A stretch of 64,000 bases of DNA, taken from contig JAGMUV010000009.1 of the NCBI GenBank assembly GCA_020744425.1, positions 1,860,001 to 1,924,000 on the forward strand, read 5' to 3'. This document shows, piece after piece, positions 33,090 through 43,770 of this stretch (its first letter is position 1; every line of letters begins with the position of its first letter). The notes beneath the pieces were generated by a model. That model saw only the letters and a program-made list of their open reading frames with translations, searched no databases and was not told the DNA's origin. The DNA comes from Dactylonectria macrodidyma. Taxonomy: Eukaryota > Ascomycota > Sordariomycetes > Hypocreales > Nectriaceae. A program made the position numbers and the translations under genes.

Positions 33090-34325
33090 TTGCATTGCGT
33101 CATCACCACCCGGAACCTCGCCCCAATGAGGAACACTCTCTTTCGAATTCCGTATACGGATCTTCTGCCTCCGTCGACAATCACACCCGCCTCGGCAGTT
33201 TCTCTCCAGGGCGGCGTCGACGCTCTTCATCGGTTTTTTACATCCCCGTCTCCGGGGCATTTGCCCCATTCAACCGTCGCCCTCACCGGGGCTGGCTTGT
33301 CCGTCGCATCGGGCCTCGCGGACTACCGGGGAGTCAAAGGCACTTACAAGTTGAACAAGGCCTACCGTCCCATATACTTTCCCGAGTTCCTCAAGAATCA
33401 CGAAGCTCGCAAGCGATATTGGGCACGAAGTTTTCTAGGATGGTCTAGTCTTGATAAGGCCTCGCCCAACACTGGTCACTATGCTCTAAGGGATCTCGGC
33501 CAGCTAGGGCTTGTCCGGTCTGTTATTACCCAAAACGTTGATTCTTTCCATCCCAAAGCTCATCCCGACCTACCCACCCTCGAGCTCCACGGATATCTAA
33601 GATCTATCGTCTGCACGACTTGCACCTCCGAGTTCTCGCGCGACGAGTTCCAGTCTGAGTTAAGTCGTCTCAACCCAAGATGGGCCCTTTTGCTCAAGGA
33701 AGCCCTGGCTTCCGGCGCTCTAGATACCGAAGATCCGGCAGAGCGCAGGTTCAAAGGCATCAAAGTGAACCCCGATGGAGACATTGACCTGCCGGATGCC
33801 CCTTACACGACCTTCAGATACCCGCCCTGCCCCAAGTGCCTGTCAAACCCGCTCACTCAACCTAACGGCCATCGCCATGTCATCAAGGTTGATTCAGATG
33901 GTGCCTGGGCCGACCCCAGTACTGCGGGCGTTCTCAAACCCGCCGTCGTCATGTTTGGAGAGAACATAAACCCCGCCGTCAAGGACGCGGCTGAACATGC
34001 CATTGACAATGCCGGGAAGCTTCTCGTCCTTGGCACCTCGCTCGCGACATACTCCGCTTGGAGACTCGCTAAACGCGCTCAAGACCGGGGGATGCCCATT
34101 GCCATCATCAGCATAGGCGGCGTGAGAGGTGAGGAGGAATTCTTCAAAGACCTAGACCCGTACCAACAAGGCGAGCGTGGCGTAAGAGTTGAGTTGTCGA
34201 CGGACCATCTCCTCCCGGTACTCGTTTCAGAACTGCGCAAGGATGTAGCGGTCCTATCATCCACCATATCCAAAAATGAGGATGAGCTTGGAAACCGTGG
34301 CGTTTTCAAGGACATGCTTTCTTGA
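33090..34325 (+). CDS. Class II (SIRT4-like) NAD-dependent sirtuin, probably mitochondrial
   Basis: 411 aa, single exon. Sirtuins use NAD+ to remove acetyl or other acyl groups from lysine. Motifs: TGAGLSVASGLADYRG at 66-81 (NAD-binding loop), TQNVDSFH at 147-154, the catalytic His at 167 in LELHG, zinc cysteines C175/C178 and C247/C250, VMFGENI at 287-293 and GTSL at 315-318. The loop before the catalytic His lacks the usual Ala-Gly (it reads HPKAHPDLP), and the zinc-cysteine pairs are separated by 68 residues, longer than in human SIRT4. The N-terminal 45 residues are basic and lack acids up to about position 24, fitting a mitochondrial presequence; an alternative start Met is at residue 13. 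The stop lies 34 bp from the stop of the convergent neighbour. Confidence 0.88.
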   Translation: MHCVITTRNLAPMRNTLFRIPYTDLLPPSTITPASAVSLQGGVDALHRFFTSPSPGHLPHSTVALTGAGLSVASGLADYRGVKGTYKLNKAYRPIYFPEFLKNHEARKRYWARSFLGWSSLDKASPNTGHYALRDLGQLGLVRSVITQNVDSFHPKAHPDLPTLELHGYLRSIVCTTCTSEFSRDEFQSELSRLNPRWALLLKEALASGALDTEDPAERRFKGIKVNPDGDIDLPDAPYTTFRYPPCPKCLSNPLTQPNGHRHVIKVDSDGAWADPSTAGVLKPAVVMFGENINPAVKDAAEHAIDNAGKLLVLGTSLATYSAWRLAKRAQDRGMPIAIISIGGVRGEEEFFKDLDPYQQGERGVRVELSTDHLLPVLVSELRKDVAVLSSTISKNEDELGNRGVFKDMLS

Positions 34326-34359
34326 ACACATGTAAAAGCCAACTAGAAATATAGAACCA

Positions 34360-35044
34360 CTAGAAAAAGTTTCTCAGGTTTCCAGTTCTCGCTTTCCTCG
34401 GCGCAGCTTCGGAGGTCGGCGCTGGCTCGTCGATCTCGGTAATGGTGGCGGCTTTCTCGGTGGATTCGGCTTCCTTTGTCTTTTCCTGCTTCTGCGACTT
34501 GCGCGCAGCTTCGTCCCTCTCAATGGCTTTCAACACTGCCAACAATGTCAGTCGCCTGCTCTGAGAATGTTCATGGTTCGAAAAACATACTCTCCTCCCA
34601 GTCCGCCTCCTGCTTTGCATCTCCAGTTCCCAAAGCCTTTTCCACATCTACTGTCTCGCCCCTCTGAATCCTCTCTACAACCTCCCGAAGCTTGGCGATG
34701 CGGGCTTCGGACTGTCGCATGTATCGTTCAAAGGAGTGACGCAGGGTAATCATCTGAATCGACATGGATCCAATGAGTAGAAAAATGGCGATGAAGAAGG
34801 TTGCTGGGTTCCATTGTCTCGCTTTCCTTATGCTAGGCGCGCGGTTTTCCTTGCGAAACGGCTTTGGTATTAGGGATCTCCAGAATGAGCCCTCCACAAT
34901 TGTTGCGGGGGCCGTACTGGAGAGTCGGATGCTAGTGCGGAACGCATGAAATGCTGCTGTGGGTAGAGGATAAGCCTGCAAAATCCCCGGCCGAGTGAGC
35001 AGTCGACGGATTGACATCTCGCTGGCGGGCATTGCTGTCTGCAT
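34360..35044 (-). CDS. Small mitochondrial inner-membrane protein with C-terminal coiled coil (DUF5321-like)
   Basis: Two exons, 34591-35044 and 34360-34535; 209 aa. The N-terminus (after MQTAMPASEMSIRRLL) is basic, Ser/Arg-rich and acid-poor, as in mitochondrial presequences. SFWRSLIPKPFRKENR is followed by one membrane helix (TFFIAIFLLIGSMSIQMITL), then a charged helix and an Ala/Glu/Lys-rich C-terminus. This plan, one span with a short coiled coil, recalls the fungal inner-membrane DUF5321 proteins and the yeast ATP synthase assembly factor Ina17, but I cannot prove orthology. The intron is 55 bp (GTATGT donor, GGCAG acceptor); the last exon opens with LKAIERDEAARK. A reading from TTG at 35050 is not used. 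It is tail-to-tail with the sirtuin and head-to-head with separase, 275 bp apart. Confidence 0.75.
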
Positions 35045-35319
35045 TCTCAAGGGATATATCGCAACGTTGAAGTTCTTTAGTCCGAGACTTGGTTCTAGAA
35101 GAGGTTCAAAGCACGGGCCATTTGATCCAGACCCGGGCGGTTGCCCCAGACAACTAGCCTCCGGTGTTTAGCCCCAGATCATCAATCCCGGATTCACCCA
35201 CGGACTGTCATTGCATCAATTGCAGACTCTCATTCACTAAATCATATTGCGTCGACTTGGATAGGGCTTTTGGCTTTTTTTTGCGACGATATGATTAGGA
35301 GCTGACGCACATAAACTAC

Positions 35320-38300
35320 ATGGCTTCATCTCAAGCAAAGGCCGACGCGGTCAAGACTGCGCTCGCGTCTACCTCAACATGCACGCCCACAACCGTCGTG
35401 ACGGTCAAAGAGCTACTGCTCCCCGACGCCGAGACGGCATCAATAACATCTCAAACGACGACACGAACCGCGCGATCAAACACGATTCCTAAGGCGAAGA
35501 AGAATGGCACCGGCCGTTCTGCTGCCGCCAAATCCGCTGCTGGCGCGCAAGCCGATCAGTTGCCAGTGAAAGACCGAGCTGCTTTGGCGACGCATATTAT
35601 CAACATCACCATCAAGTCGCTGACCGAGGCTGCGAAGCCGCCGGCCCCGGAAACCCCGAGCAAACGACAGCCCTCTCATAGCGACCTGCGAAAAGCCACC
35701 GGGCCGAGGACATTGAGGAGGTCACTCTCAGCCCCTTTGTCTCCGATACAGCCCAGGACTCTCAACCGAACCGCGACTTCACCGAACATCATCCCGAAAC
35801 CTACAACCACCTTGCCTTTAGCCCAGTCCACAGGATGCTTAGCTACAGTCGAATGCGCCCGAACAGCTTTCGCTTGCCTTCGGTCGATCAAAGGCCCTGT
35901 TCAGACGAACCAGACAGACTTTCAACTGGAGACTGGCATGTCGGCCTTTATTGGAAAGCTACTGGCTCTTGGACTTCAGGAGCAGGCAACCAAAGAGCTG
36001 AGGATACTGAAGCGCAGATTAGATACTGCCACCGCAAAGGACGCGCCCAAAGCCACGAAATCAACCCCAGCCGAGAGCCAAACGGCGGCTCAAGTCATCG
36101 CCGAATTACTTGACTACGACGGCCCGATCCCGGATCAGAGTCTTCCTATCATCACCACTTGCCAGATCCAAGTGGTTCGCCTCATCGCTCTCTCGAAAAA
36201 GCCTGCCCAGATTGAAGCAGCGCTGCCTTTCCTTCGCGAAGCGCATCCCTCTTCACCACTCAATCTTTTGCAACAACTGGCTAAGATCAACAACAAGGAG
36301 GGTCAAAAGGCGGCGCGACAACTGGCATCCTTGTCGCAGACTATTCTCTCATTAGCACCAAGCGTCTCCAGCAAGGAGGATCATGTGGCGACAGAGTCAA
36401 GGCTCAGTCCCTCTCCCAGCACCGCCTTCGAACTTCAGGTGCTGTGCTTCAAGGCCCAGTTGCTTTGGTGGAAGCTCGCAGGACACCGGGGGGTCGTCGA
36501 TGACGATGTCCTCTCACCGTTTACGCGATGCATTCGCGCATTTACAAGGCGCCAGCCAACTGGAGACAGCACTACCTTCGCGATGATCAGCACATCATTC
36601 AACGGTTTGATGGACCTGGTTCAAATTCAAGAATCGCAACCCCGGAAGGCTTCCGATTCACCCCTTGCAGCCATCTACCAACTTTTGGGAATTACGGCCC
36701 ACGGTGAACGACAATACGAGGAAGCGCATCATTGGTTCCAGCAGCTTAAAGACTTGTTACAGCCCGAGCAAGACTCGTTCGTCCGGGTTTGCTCGACCTC
36801 AGCACGTCTGCTTGCTGCGGCCTTGAAGAAGCCTTTACTCGATTCGAACGCAGACAAATTGGTTCTCGAAATAGTAGAGAGCCTCGACGGTACTCTCAGC
36901 GGGAGCGTCTCGGAGCTTAATGAGCTCTTGGAGAGCCTTTCTCTGGCAAGGCGTTCCGCTGTCGGGCTACTGGTAACCAAGATCAGCGAGAAGAGCACAG
37001 AAAACTCTTCTTCCAAGAACATCATCAGTCATCTCAAAGCATTTCTTACTCGGTATCCTCGATTTGCTCGTCGGTGGTTAGGTGCTCCTCCATCCAAAGA
37101 ATCTTCAGCGAAACACCTCCTTCAATTCGATCAGCGACGACAAGTTCTCATGCAGACTATCAGTCAGGTCCTTGATGGAGCTCTGATGGTGGTGAACTCC
37201 GATATTCAAGCCGACACTATCACTTGGCAGGCCATGGACGATATCTTGCAAGACTGCGCTAAGCTACTTGAATCTGTTTCCGACCCCATGTTGTCCGCAC
37301 CACAGGCCGATCAACTCGGCAGCTACTACGTCAAGATTTCCAGCCTGTACTTTGCTAAATTCGCACAACTACGAAAACAAATTGGGAAGTCGAAAGATGT
37401 CAACAAACAGATTTTACAATCCCTCAGCCGATCCATCGAGCTGGTCAAGGACCGCCCACCTGCGCAACAGGAAAAGGCCCAGCTTTCCATCAAGCTGGAG
37501 CTCTTTGCCGACCTTTGCAAGGGAGCAGGTAGGGGAAACGATGCAGTCCGCACTTTACGCTCAATTTGCACAAACATGATTGAAGAGGGGGCCCTGCTCA
37601 AGGTGACAGCTGCCATGGCATCTCAAGCCCCCAGCAGAGCCTGGAGTGTTGATGAGAAGGCTGAGACCCTATCACGGACACTGCGCTCGATTGCAAAGTT
37701 GGATCACGCTTGGAATGACTGGGCATTCTTCTTGCCCGAGGCTGAGCGCGCTGCTGTGCTTGAGCATCTCATGGAGGTCTCCAATGGCACCTCTGCTCAA
37801 GGTAAGCCACTCAAACTTCACGATCCACCTGTGGGAGCGCTCCTCCGGCTCTATACCCTTGAACGGTTCCCAATTCGACGTCTTCGCGTCTTGCTGAACC
37901 TCCTCTTCCAAAACCTTGGTGAGGAGGGCGAGATGGCGGAGATTAGCATACTAGCTAACGAAGCTATGCTGAAAGCCGAGGGCAAGGCCACTGGAGATGA
38001 TGTCGCTTTGGCTCGTTATGTCCCTCACCTCCAGGCATATCATGCCTCGGTCTCGTCTATGACTGCAAGCAAGGCGCCTTTTCTGGCAGCAACCATGAAA
38101 AGCTCCGTTTGCTCCTGGAGATCAATGGCAGAGGCTTGCAGCACGCGAGACGACTTGTATGAGAAGATTGATAATCCTGACAGCCTGCTTGTGCACTTGC
38201 AGTCTGCAAGTCAATTCGCGAGCCTCCGAGGAGAAAACAGCTTGCAACTCTCGATTCTCGAATTGTCGACAACTTTTTCCAAGGTGTTGGCAGAGCCAAC

Positions 38301-41300
38301 ATATAATAACGTGATTCTCAACCACACTCTCTTGGCATCACAGCATTTGAACATCGGACACTACTCGGATGCAAAACAAACACTGGGGGTGACCAAGGAG
38401 CTACTGGAGCAAGCTAAAGAACCGTCCCGAGGGATTGTTGCCGCATTCCACCTGTCACAGGCGGAGTATTTTACCGGAATTGGCAGCATCGATGAAGCGT
38501 ATGGCACTTTGGGATGATCAACACAAGACCAAGCTAACAGCGTTTAGGAACTCCTCCTTGGCATCTGCTAAAGAAATCTACAACGGGCCAACGTCGTCCT
38601 GGGCATTATCCAAGCCGCAAGCCAACCTGGCTCTGGCACTGGCTTCTTTCCTGGACTCCACTCTGGCACTTAAGCAAGGACGAGTTCAAGATGCTCTGTC
38701 ATGTATTAAGTCCAGCGTTAGAGTCCTTTCTCATGACTGGTCCAAGTTCGAGGCTTTGCAATCTCGAGAAGGTACTCCTGAACTGAACACATCTACAAGC
38801 AGCATTGATAGTGTCAAGGCAACAGGCCTGGGTCAAGTCATCGGGCCGCGATTCTGGGCCCTCGCTTTCCCATTGCTGCGCGGACTCCTGCACATCTCAT
38901 CGGTATACGCGCATCTAGGCATGTTCCAGGAGACCATGCACTATGCTGAGTCTGCCCAAAAGATTGCCGACAGTACAGGTTCGCCTCTGTATAGAGCGCA
39001 GGTGCTCGCCTGGACAGGTTCAGTTTATCACCGGGCTGGGAAATTTGAGAAGGCTTTGGATTACGGCAACGAAGCTAGTGATCAGATGCCTGAAGATATT
39101 TGCGTCTCTCGCATTCAACTCGCATGCCAACTCAACGATCTCTACCGGGATATTGGCAACGAAGAAAAGGCGACTCACATGCTCAAGCTTGCTGAGGAAA
39201 CCACACAGCGCCTCGGAGGCCAGGGTAAGCTGCCAAAAAATTCAGAAGATATCGAGAGACCCACAATCACTGCCGCGAAGGGGAGAGCCACTACTGCAAC
39301 AAGGGCCACACGAACTACCCGAACGACGAAGATCAAGGCGGCCGTAACTTCTGCTCCGCGCACTCGGAAACGAGCAGCGGCCCCTAAAGCCCAAGTATCT
39401 TTAACAGATGCGGCTCTGAAGCTTCCCAAGGATGTGTACCAGGCGTCGTTGATGGCTTCTATCATCCTTTCCAGGGCCCTAAGTTTTATCAATCAGAAGG
39501 ATTGGACATCAGCATTGTCGACTCTCGAGCACGCAAAGGAACTCCCGAAGCTTTTCGGCGCCCTCTCTCAAGAGCAGGTGGTTACCGCGATATCTCTCAT
39601 CGGCCATAGTACGGAGCAGATGATTCATGACCCAGTCTTCTCCGTCGTCCAGGACTCAACGATTTCGTTCCCAGCGATATCAAGTACTGATAAGTCGGCG
39701 TCTGGGAGATTGTCTATCACCCAGACTCCGCCTCGACGAGGACGCGCTGCAGCTGGAGGCGCAGATCGAAAGGAGCGTGATGTCCCTGCGTTTGCTGCCG
39801 CCCTAAGACAGGCACAAGACCTGCTCCTCGAAGCCCATGCCTCTACGCTATCAACGGCAAACAGTACCATGGTTCATCGAATCTCCGCCCTTCTTCAGAA
39901 CACAGTGATTCTGCTCTCTGCGACCTCAACCACCCAGTCAAAGGCTCTTGCCGGTTCTGGGTTTGCGACCTTCTCTGTAGATCTAGCTCGAAATGTTACC
40001 TGGAGGCGAGAACAAAGCACAGTCAAGGATACTTCTCAAGCTCAGGCGAAGGCACACGAGCAAGCTGTTTCCCACTCTTCCAGGCGGGCAAGTCTTGGAC
40101 TCATGACAGAGATGGCCAAGTTTCAGAAGAACTACGTGGAGCTCGTCCCTCACAACTGGAGCGTCATCTCCGTCTCTCTCAGCGACAATCGCCATGATCT
40201 GTGCATTACGAAATTTCAGGCGGGCCATAGTCCCTTTATCCTCCGACTGCCTCTTGAAAGAGCCAACTCACGGGATGCGGATTCAGAGGTATTCAACTTT
40301 GTACAGGGCCGTGAGGAGATGCTAGAAATTATCCAACTCGCCAACGAGAGCAGTCACTCAGCTAGTCATGACTTCAGCGCCAAAGGCGCGAGAAGTGCTT
40401 GGTGGGCGGAGCGTGAGGCCCTAGATATGCGATTGAAGGGCCTCTTGAGCAACATCGAGACGACATGGCTGGGCGGCTTCAAAGGCATCTTTTCTCAACA
40501 TGAACGGCGACCTGACTTACTAGCACGATTTCAGAAGAGCTTCCAGCAGATTCTTGACAGCAGCCTGCCATCTCGAAACAGAATCCGTGGAAAGAAGACG
40601 GCCAAGACACACAATGTTTCATTAGACCCCCGAATTCTCGACCTATTCATTGGCTTGGGCGATCCCACTGATCCAGATGTTGATTTCGACGAGGCCCTCA
40701 ATGATCTGCTCTATTTCGTGGTTGATATCCTCCAGTTCCACGGAGAGCGCAACGCCTACGATGAGATCGATTTCGACGCTATGGTGGTGGAGACATATGA
40801 CGCCCTTCGAGGGTATTACGCTGCTACCAAGAACGGTGCGGTGCGGATGGACGATGCGCACACAATCCTGGTCCTAGACAAAGCGCTTCACGCCTTTCCC
40901 TGGGAATCGATGCCTTGCATGGAAGGCCTCGCGGTCTCGCGCGTGCCGTCGTTAGCCTGCTTGAGGCAACTCATTCTCGAATCTCAGCCAGCAAAGGCTG
41001 CTACTAAGGACGACTCCAGCGATCTACCAGAGGGCCACTACGTGTCCGCCGACCGTGGCACCTACATCCTCAACCCCTCGACAGATTTGAAGAATACACA
41101 GGTGACTTTCCAGCCCGCCCTGAAAGCCCTGCCGTCTTGGAAGGGTATCGTCAACCGTTCCCCTGAGGAAGCCGAGTTTGAGCAAGCTTTATCGACTTCC
41201 GACATTCTTCTATACTTTGGCCACGGCAGTGGAGCGCAATACGTCCGCGCTAGAACCGTTCGGCGCCTTGAGAAGTGCAAGCCCGCGACGTTTCTGATGG

Positions 41301-41683
41301 GCTGCAGCTCCGCGTCGCTCACGCAAGCGGGAGAGTTCGAGTGCTACGGTCCGGTGTGGAATTACATGATGGCTGGGTGCCCAGCAGTGGTGGGGACGCT
41401 TTGGGATGTGACAGATCGAGATATCGATCGGTTCGCCGGACGATCGTTTGAGGAATGGGGACTGGTCCCCAGGGGAACGTTCAAGGAGAAGAAGCGCGGC
41501 AAAAGCAAGGCCCAAGCAACCTCAGACGACGACTCCGAAGAGGAGGATGTCGAGTCGACGCGTCATGTTTCACTTGTAGAAGCAGTTGCGCGTGCGAGGG
41601 CGGCGTGTCGGTTCAAGTATTTGAACGCGGCGGCCGTGGTGCTGTACGGCATCCCAGTATATATCAGCAAGGGGGACGAGTGA
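35320..41683 (+). CDS. ESP1: Separase (peptidase family C50)
   Basis: Two exons, 35320-38498 and 38548-41683, joined over a 49-bp intron (GTATGG donor, CTAAC branch, TTTAG acceptor); 2104 aa. Separase cleaves cohesin Scc1/Rad21 at anaphase onset and is held by securin until then. The first 1,750 residues are a helical alpha-solenoid-like arm. The C-terminal caspase-like domain carries the catalytic His in LYFGHGSGAQY (His 1952) and the catalytic Cys in FLMGCSSASL (Cys 1979), followed by PAVVGTLWDVTDRDIDRF. Length fits Aspergillus BimB (2067 aa) and is longer than yeast Esp1 (1630 aa). Around residues 1300-1335 lies a basic Thr/Arg/Lys/Ala tract with no acids that looks like a flexible linker. 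A late acidic SDDDSEEEDVE tract lies near the C-terminus. Confidence 0.96.
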
Positions 41684-43740
41684 GGGCGCGAACGTGTACA
41701 AAGAGACGCGTCATGTACATGTTCGTTTTATATGGCATAACATAGCATAGACCCGGCACAGCATTCTAGCATTGCATTGCGAGGCGTTGGACATTCGGGG
41801 CCCTTGATTACCTAGCCCTCTTGATGAATCGATTTTTTTCTGAATGACACGGCTTTTTGAGAGACAGACTGCAACAGCGTCTACGAATACGAAAGCAAAA
41901 TAGCTTCGAGACAGTGACTGGCTGTGTTGAAGGCGGTTAATTCCGGCGTGGCATGATGTCGTGCTCGAATACCCTTGTCCCGGAAGTTGAGGCTCAACCA
42001 GGATGTCTTGTTGGGACATTCTACCTTATTGATGGGCTTCGGTTTCATTCGGGATTCATAGTGCAAGACGAAACGGGACGAATAGAAACAACAGAGATCT
42101 ACCCACCCGTCCATCCGAGCAGAGGCGGTTGCAACCATCCAAGCTCTCAGCGGCACACGCCAACATGCATGAGCATGTGAATTTCCAAACGAGATAGGGC
42201 GCCATTGCATGTGGAGCAGGTGAGGATCCAAATCAAAAGTCAGAACTGTTTTCTCAGCGCTAATCGAAAGAGAGAAAGAGAAGTGAGCATGCAATATTCT
42301 CCGAGGGTGTGGGCTCGTTTCGTGACAGGATCCTTGACGTGTGCTAGGACAAGGGTAACGGGAGACGCGTCGGGGGGGCTAAGACCTTTCGAAAGTGAGA
42401 AACTGTGAAAATGCTACGTGCTGGACATGCATTTTGGGTAGGACTCGATTGGTCGCTAACGCTGGCGGTCTGCAGGAGGCAGCATATTAAAGAGAGAAAG
42501 GGTGTTGTTACAGAACGGGTAAAACTCAAGAGAAGATGGCGCGAGAGATGGAGGCAACAAGGCGACGTTATCGCGTTGCCTCCAGAGAAAGGTGAGATGG
42601 CAAAGATGTGAGAGGAGGCTGAAACATGACACCAGTATGACGGACATTGGCGCGGGGGTCTAGTGCCAGCCAAGTTAAGAACAGCGAAGCATGTGGTGAC
42701 AACAGTCTAACAGGGGAGGTCTCACTGGTGCAACAAGGGATCGAGCGGCCATCGAGGATGTCAAAGTCTCGAAAGTATTTTCAATATCGGCCATATTGTT
42801 GTTTCTGTGCTCGGGTAGGACACGGGTGCCTGCGTGTTGATGCTGTCAGGTGCTGATCGAGAATGTGCTTGATGATGAGTAGGTAGGTAGATGATCACAG
42901 TAGCATTGCCCGCCAATACCCCACGACAGTCCTAACAACAATAAGATGGTCATCATATGGCCTCTCTCGACACCTCCCCCAGTCGAGGTCAGTACATTCG
43001 GCCCCGGTCACGGTATAAACTGACGCAAACCAGCAATCAACTGCTCCATTGCTAACAAGTTCGGCTTTGGAAATGGTCGTTCCGGATCCTAGTCCCTGGT
43101 TTTAAGGCGGGGGGTTGCAGAAACGTTACTCATATGAAAGAGAGAGAAAAGACAAACAGCTGCTGCTGCAGTTACGTCACAAATCAGGTCCCTTGTATTG
43201 TGAGCCCTATGCCCGTAGCCCGAATGCAACGGTGTCAGTGGCAAGGGCAACAGCATCCCAATGACATCGTTCTGAAAGCCAGACATGGAGGTACAATACC
43301 TTCTGTCGTTGCCATACTTATCAGTACATACCCTAAGGTGGCACTTCGATGCACTTGCTGCCAAGAATGGTAGCGCCTTGCGAGGGAGTTCATAAACATG
43401 TGCTGCGGCGTCAGCCACAAACGCTAATGTCCTTCCTTCAACACAACGGGTGATGACTTTTCCATGGCCATGATGGCCTGTTCAAGGGGTTCTGAGGCAT
43501 GTCACGCCAAGAATCTCGTGGAAAGAAGCTTCCTCTGGTACGAATTCTCCGAGACTAGCTGAGATGAAGATTGTCCTTCATGCCCTCTTTACTTCTCATC
43601 ATAAACTCTTATCGACCTGTGCATCCATTGTATCCAAGTACCTGGGCGTATAAAGCACGTTGAACATATCACTAGATCATTCCAGCTATTTTAGGGTGCG
43701 TAGTGGCTGGTTTTGATGGAACAAGTTGGATTGTTGAGGT

Positions 43741-43770
43741 GATGTTGATGTTGATGTTGATGTTGATGTT
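43741..43770 (+). repeat. GATGTT hexanucleotide microsatellite
   Basis: Five perfect tandem copies of GATGTT in non-coding DNA. Confidence 0.95.

Noticed and set aside
43741..43770. GATGTT array considered as a CRISPR or telomere-like repeat
   Set aside because: It is only five copies of a hexamer with no spacers; an ordinary microsatellite.
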